DNA from: Marilutibacter chinensis
GTDB lineage: Bacteria > Pseudomonadota > Gammaproteobacteria > Xanthomonadales > Xanthomonadaceae
DNA length: 64,000 bases
Reading direction: 5' to 3'
NCBI RefSeq assembly: GCF_021725675.1
Contig: NZ_JAKJPO010000003.1
Span: forward strand, 62,001-126,000
Shown here piece after piece: positions 61,347-64,000 of this stretch. The notes beneath the pieces are model-generated. The model saw only the letters and a program-made list of their open reading frames with translations, did not search any database and was not told the DNA's origin. The stretch's first letter is position 1, and the number at the start of each line of letters is the position of its first letter. The position numbers and the translations under genes were made by a program.

Positions 61347-62368
61347 GCCGAGTCCTCCGTGGACGGCGCCGGGACGTCGCGACGCACGCTGACTTCGCCG
61401 GAGTGCACGCTGCAGGTCCCGCCGGACGCCAACCGCACCTGCAACGCACCGTCGCCGGCCAATCCAGTCACCCGCGCCGCGCGGACGCCGCTCTCGGCAT
61501 GCAGGGTCACCTGCCGTCCCCGCAGCACGTCGAGCGCGGCATAGCGCTCCAGGAAGGGCGCCAGCCCCTCGGCATCGAACATGGCGAGTGCCGGCAGCCA
61601 GTGCGCCAGCAGCGTCGCGGCGAGCCGGTTGCGGTCGCAGGCCGTTCCGCCCGACAGCCCGGCCAGATCGCACCAGGGCTGGTCGATCGCGGCCGCGGCG
61701 TCGCTCTCCGGCATGCGCACGTTCAGGCCCAGGCCGATCACCGCGTGCGCGGGACCGGCGTGCTCGCCGCCGCCCTCGACCAGCAGGCCGCCGAGCTTGC
61801 GCAGCTCCGGCCCGCTCTCGACGACGATGTCGTTCGGCCACTTGAGCCGCGCCTGGCCCACGCCCAGCGCATGCAGCGCCTCCACCGTCGCGATGCCGGC
61901 GACCAGGCTCAGCCCGCCCAGCCTGGCCAGCCCGCCCTCGAAACGGCGCGCCAGCGACAGGTACAGGTGCGCCGCCAACGGCGAGACCCATACCCGCCCG
62001 CGGCGGCCGCGACCGCCGGTCTGGCGCTCCGCCAGCAGTACTTCGACCCGCCCCGGCTCCAGCTTGGCCGGAGCGCGACGCAGCAGCTCGCTGTTGGTCG
62101 AATCGATGCTCCATGCCACCTCCAGCGCCTGCAGTTCCAACTGCAATGCAGGCGGCAACGCGGTGCGGATCGACTCGGCGTCGAGCAGATCCAGCGACGT
62201 CGCCAGCGCATAGCCGCGGCCCGGCCGGGCCTGGATCGGCACGCCGGCGTCGCGCAGTGCGCGGACCCGCTTCCAGACCGCCGCGCGGGTCTGCCCGAAG
62301 CGGCGCGCCAGCGCATCGCCGGAGACCGGACCGTCCATCAATGCCCGCAGCAGCGCCCGCTCATCCAT
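61343..62368 (-). CDS. birA: Biotin--protein ligase / biotin operon repressor
   Basis: Attaches biotin to the carboxyl carrier protein; the N-terminal helix-turn-helix (SGDALARRFGQTRAAVWKRVRALRDAG) suggests it also represses biotin genes. 341 residues. Catalytic motifs: STNSELLRR, GGRGRRGRVWVSP (biotinyl-AMP loop), LKWPNDIVV and KLGGLLVEGG. The C-terminal SH3-like domain ends the protein. ATG 62368 chosen; ATG 62383 and longer starts are open. Confidence 0.94.
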   Translation of the reverse strand: MDERALLRALMDGPVSGDALARRFGQTRAAVWKRVRALRDAGVPIQARPGRGYALATSLDLLDAESIRTALPPALQLELQALEVAWSIDSTNSELLRRAPAKLEPGRVEVLLAERQTGGRGRRGRVWVSPLAAHLYLSLARRFEGGLARLGGLSLVAGIATVEALHALGVGQARLKWPNDIVVESGPELRKLGGLLVEGGGEHAGPAHAVIGLGLNVRMPESDAAAAIDQPWCDLAGLSGGTACDRNRLAATLLAHWLPALAMFDAEGLAPFLERYAALDVLRGRQVTLHAESGVRAARVTGLAGDGALQVRLASGGTCSVHSGEVSVRRDVPAPSTEDSA

Positions 62369-62586
62369 GAACCGGCAGCCCATTGCAGACGCCTGCCGAC
62401 GGGCGGTCATCGTGTTCAGGGACGGGCATCGAGGCCGCCGGAGCAGTCGTGGCGCGGTTCATCGGCGGCATTATGCGCGAGCCGGAGTTGCTGCGACGCA
62501 ACACGAATCGCCCCAACACCGTGCACGAAAACGGGCTATATTCGGAAATTGCCGGGGCCCGCCCGGCGCGCGGCAAGGACACCCCC

Positions 62587-62868
62587 ATGCTACGGATTCG
62601 CCTCTGCCTTACGATCACCGCCCTCGCCGTCGCGATCACCGCGCCGGGGCTTGCGCGCGAGACCAAGATGAGCAGCCCGGACGGGGGTGGCTGCACGGAA
62701 TCGCCGGCACCGGCGCAGGCGAAGACGACTCCCGCGCCCAAGGCCAGCCGCACCGCGAACCCCGAACGCGAGACCAAGATCAAGCCTTCGGTGCACGGCG
62801 ATGCGCCGCCCAGCGGGCGGATGCCATCGCGCCGCTGGCACAGCTTCCTGCCCGGCATGGTGCGCTGA
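62587..62868 (+). CDS. Small secreted protein of unknown function
   Basis: A 93-residue protein with a signal peptide (LCLTITALAVAITAPGLA). The mature part is Pro/Ala/Lys-rich and low complexity; RETKMSS and RETKIKP form an approximate internal repeat. No known domain. AAGGACACCCCC precedes ATG 62587. It could be a cell-surface or osmotic-stress peptide; nothing proves it. Confidence 0.6.
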   Translation: MLRIRLCLTITALAVAITAPGLARETKMSSPDGGGCTESPAPAQAKTTPAPKASRTANPERETKIKPSVHGDAPPSGRMPSRRWHSFLPGMVR

Positions 62869-62936
62869 TCTTCCGGATCGCACCGTGTCCCGGCCGCCGC
62901 CCGGCGGTCGACTGACTCTCCCCGATACGCACCGCA

Positions 62937-63695
62937 TTGCGCTTGTTCGGTCTGTTCAAGCGGCTACGCCGCCCGCCTCCTCCGATCCCCGATCCCGTCT
63001 GGAACGCCACCCGCGAGGGCGTGCCGTGGCTGCAGCGGCTCGACGACGCGCGCGCAGGCGCGCTGGCGATGCTGAGCGCGCGCTTCCTGCACGAGAAGAC
63101 GATCACTCCGGTCGGCGGGCTGACGCTCGGCGAGGCGGAGCGCTGCCGGATCGCCGCACTGTGCTGCCTTCCTCTGCTGGAGTTCGGCGCCGAGGGCCTG
63201 CACGGCTGGAGCCAGGTGATCGTCTATCCGGACGCGTTCCGGGTGAACCGCAGCCATGTCGATGCCGCCGGCGTGCTGCACGAATGGCAGGACGAGCTGA
63301 TCGGCGAGGCCTGGGAACAGGGTCCGCTGATCCTGTCGTGGGCCGACCTGAGCGCCGACTGCGACGATCCGCGGGCCGGCTACTGCGTTGCCGCCCACGA
63401 GATGGCGCACAAACTCGACGCGCTCGATGGCGTGCTCGACGGTACACCGCCGCTGCCCCGGCCATGGCAACGCGAATGGGCGCGTGACTTCCAGGCCGCG
63501 TACGACGCCTTCGCCGATGCCGTCGATGCCGGCCACGACACCGCGATCGATGCCTACGCGGCCGAATCGCCGGAGGAGTTCTTCGCTGTCGCCACCGAGT
63601 ACCACTTCAGCGACCCGCAACTGCTGCGTGCCAAGATGCCGGCGGTCGCCGATCACCTGCGGCGGCTCTACGGCGTCTCGCCGTTCGAAACGTAG
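62937..63695 (+). CDS. mtfA: MtfA-like zinc-dependent peptidase
   Basis: A cytoplasmic 252-residue gluzincin-like peptidase. The zinc motif is AAHEMAHKLDALDG (HExxH with the distal Glu in SPEEFFAVATEYHF). In E. coli MtfA binds Mlc and modifies glucose uptake control; here Mlc is not seen. The start is TTG 62937 by comparison with family length; no ribosome-binding site is evident. Confidence 0.92.
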   Translation: MRLFGLFKRLRRPPPPIPDPVWNATREGVPWLQRLDDARAGALAMLSARFLHEKTITPVGGLTLGEAERCRIAALCCLPLLEFGAEGLHGWSQVIVYPDAFRVNRSHVDAAGVLHEWQDELIGEAWEQGPLILSWADLSADCDDPRAGYCVAAHEMAHKLDALDGVLDGTPPLPRPWQREWARDFQAAYDAFADAVDAGHDTAIDAYAAESPEEFFAVATEYHFSDPQLLRAKMPAVADHLRRLYGVSPFET

Positions 63696-63715
63696 CGGAT
63701 ACGCGCCCGACCCAT

Positions 63716-63771
63716 GGGAGCGCGTAAGCCGCGAGGGCCTTCCAATGAAACCATCGCGGCCCAGGCCGCTC
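63716..63771. repeat. Dispersed REP-like palindrome
   Basis: GGGAGCGCGTAAGCCGCGAGG on the left and CATCGCGGCCCAGGCCGCTCT on the right; another copy of the element at 19801 and 46283. Confidence 0.65.
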
Positions 63772-63841
63772 TAAGACATGAAGGCATACGGCCCGGCCCC
63801 CTGAGTCAGGCGACGATTCGTGCCATTGGCCCGAATGGAGG

Positions 63842-63930
63842 CATGGGAGCGCAGCGGCGGGAGCCAAGGTTTGCGCAGCAGACTTTGGGGATTCCCGGGC
63901 GCCCGGGAATCGCGGCTCACGCCGTTCCTG
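63842..63930. repeat. REP-like element containing a 20-bp perfect palindrome
   Basis: GGGAGCGCAGCGG at the left end and CGCGGCTCACGCCGTTCCTG at the right resemble the element at 63716. The centre is the perfect palindrome ATTCCCGGGCGCCCGGGAAT (63891-63910). The gap 63772-63841 between the two copies has no gene. Confidence 0.6.
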
Positions 63931-63946
63931 CGGCCCCGTCCCCGCG

Positions 63947-64000
63947 CTACAGTCCCGGCGGCAGCCTGACTTCGAAACGTGCGCCGCCCAGTTCCTCCGA
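63947..64000 (-). CDS. C-terminal end of a probable sensor histidine kinase
   Basis: Only 17 codons and the TAG stop are in the window; they read SEELGGARFEVRLPPGL. The GGARFEVRLP ending is typical of the ATPase domain end of histidine kinases. The gene enters from beyond base 64000. Confidence 0.55.
   Translation of the reverse strand, partial: SEELGGARFEVRLPPGL

Noticed and set aside
1..64000. CRISPR array, prophage or transposase gene
   Set aside because: No regularly spaced direct repeats, phage structural genes or transposase motifs were seen.

Overview
The window is GC-rich, gene-dense, single-chromosome DNA from a gammaproteobacterium, most likely family Xanthomonadaceae (Lysobacter/Luteimonas-like). 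This rests on the combination of a Clp-type CRP homologue, a split trp biosynthesis set (trpE apart from trpG-trpD-trpC), E. coli-type SpeD, a hppD/hmgA tyrosine-degradation block, secreted ExeM/NucH nuclease and M23 peptidase genes, and many short palindromic repeats between genes. Species assignment is inference; no rRNA gene is present. No phage, insertion sequence with a transposase, plasmid origin or CRISPR array was seen.

Layout. 1-1331: the end of a LuxR-type regulator, then a LuxI-type acyl-homoserine-lactone synthase, with a 32-bp near-palindrome made of two lux-box-like halves between them. 1683-4439 (minus): DUF3050 and hemerythrin proteins, tRNA-Gln, rpsI and rplM. 4652-8739: a GlcF-like iron-sulfur protein, coq7, speD and clp. 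8876-15473 (minus): trpG, trpD, an ABM-domain gene, trpC and a HAD phosphatase run as one chain, with trpE further upstream. Both trpG and trpE are preceded by the same promoter-like palindrome and a short leader reading frame rich in Trp codons. 15543-22189: yegS, rpe, a J-domain protein, purC, an Mpo1-like protein, an EamA transporter, a fused antiporter/UspA gene remnant and an epimerase-like protein.

22501-31544 (plus): a complete Mrp cation/proton antiporter operon (A with fused B, then C, D, E, F, G, each overlapping the next by 1-4 bases), followed by the three-gene set RimB-like protease, inactive-transglutaminase 7TM protein and ATP-grasp ligase. 31711-42703: HxlR and its divergent oxidoreductase, a CaCA exchanger, a lipoprotein, an unknown protein, hmgA, a decaying DUF559 gene bounded by inverted repeats, hppD, a divergent MarR regulator with a 22-bp operator-like palindrome, a POT peptide transporter and tryptophan 2,3-dioxygenase.

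42913-64000: ExeM/NucH nuclease, a 2-oxoacid dehydrogenase operon (E1 alpha, E1 beta, E2), a secreted M23 peptidase with SH3 domain, a HEAT-like protein, VOC protein, GAF-GGDEF cyclase, MBL-fold protein, trpS with an extra C-terminal domain, CsbD, an entericidin-like lipoprotein, arginase, tRNA-Thr, a birA-coaX-SPOR overlap operon, mtfA, and the last codons of what looks like a sensor histidine kinase.

The strongest candidates for something under-described are (i) the paired Trp-codon leaders and identical promoter palindromes in front of the two unlinked trp units, (ii) the twin lux-box palindrome and the second dyad overlapping the luxI ribosome-binding site, and (iii) the DUF559 gene framed by inverted repeats inside the hppD-hmgA unit.
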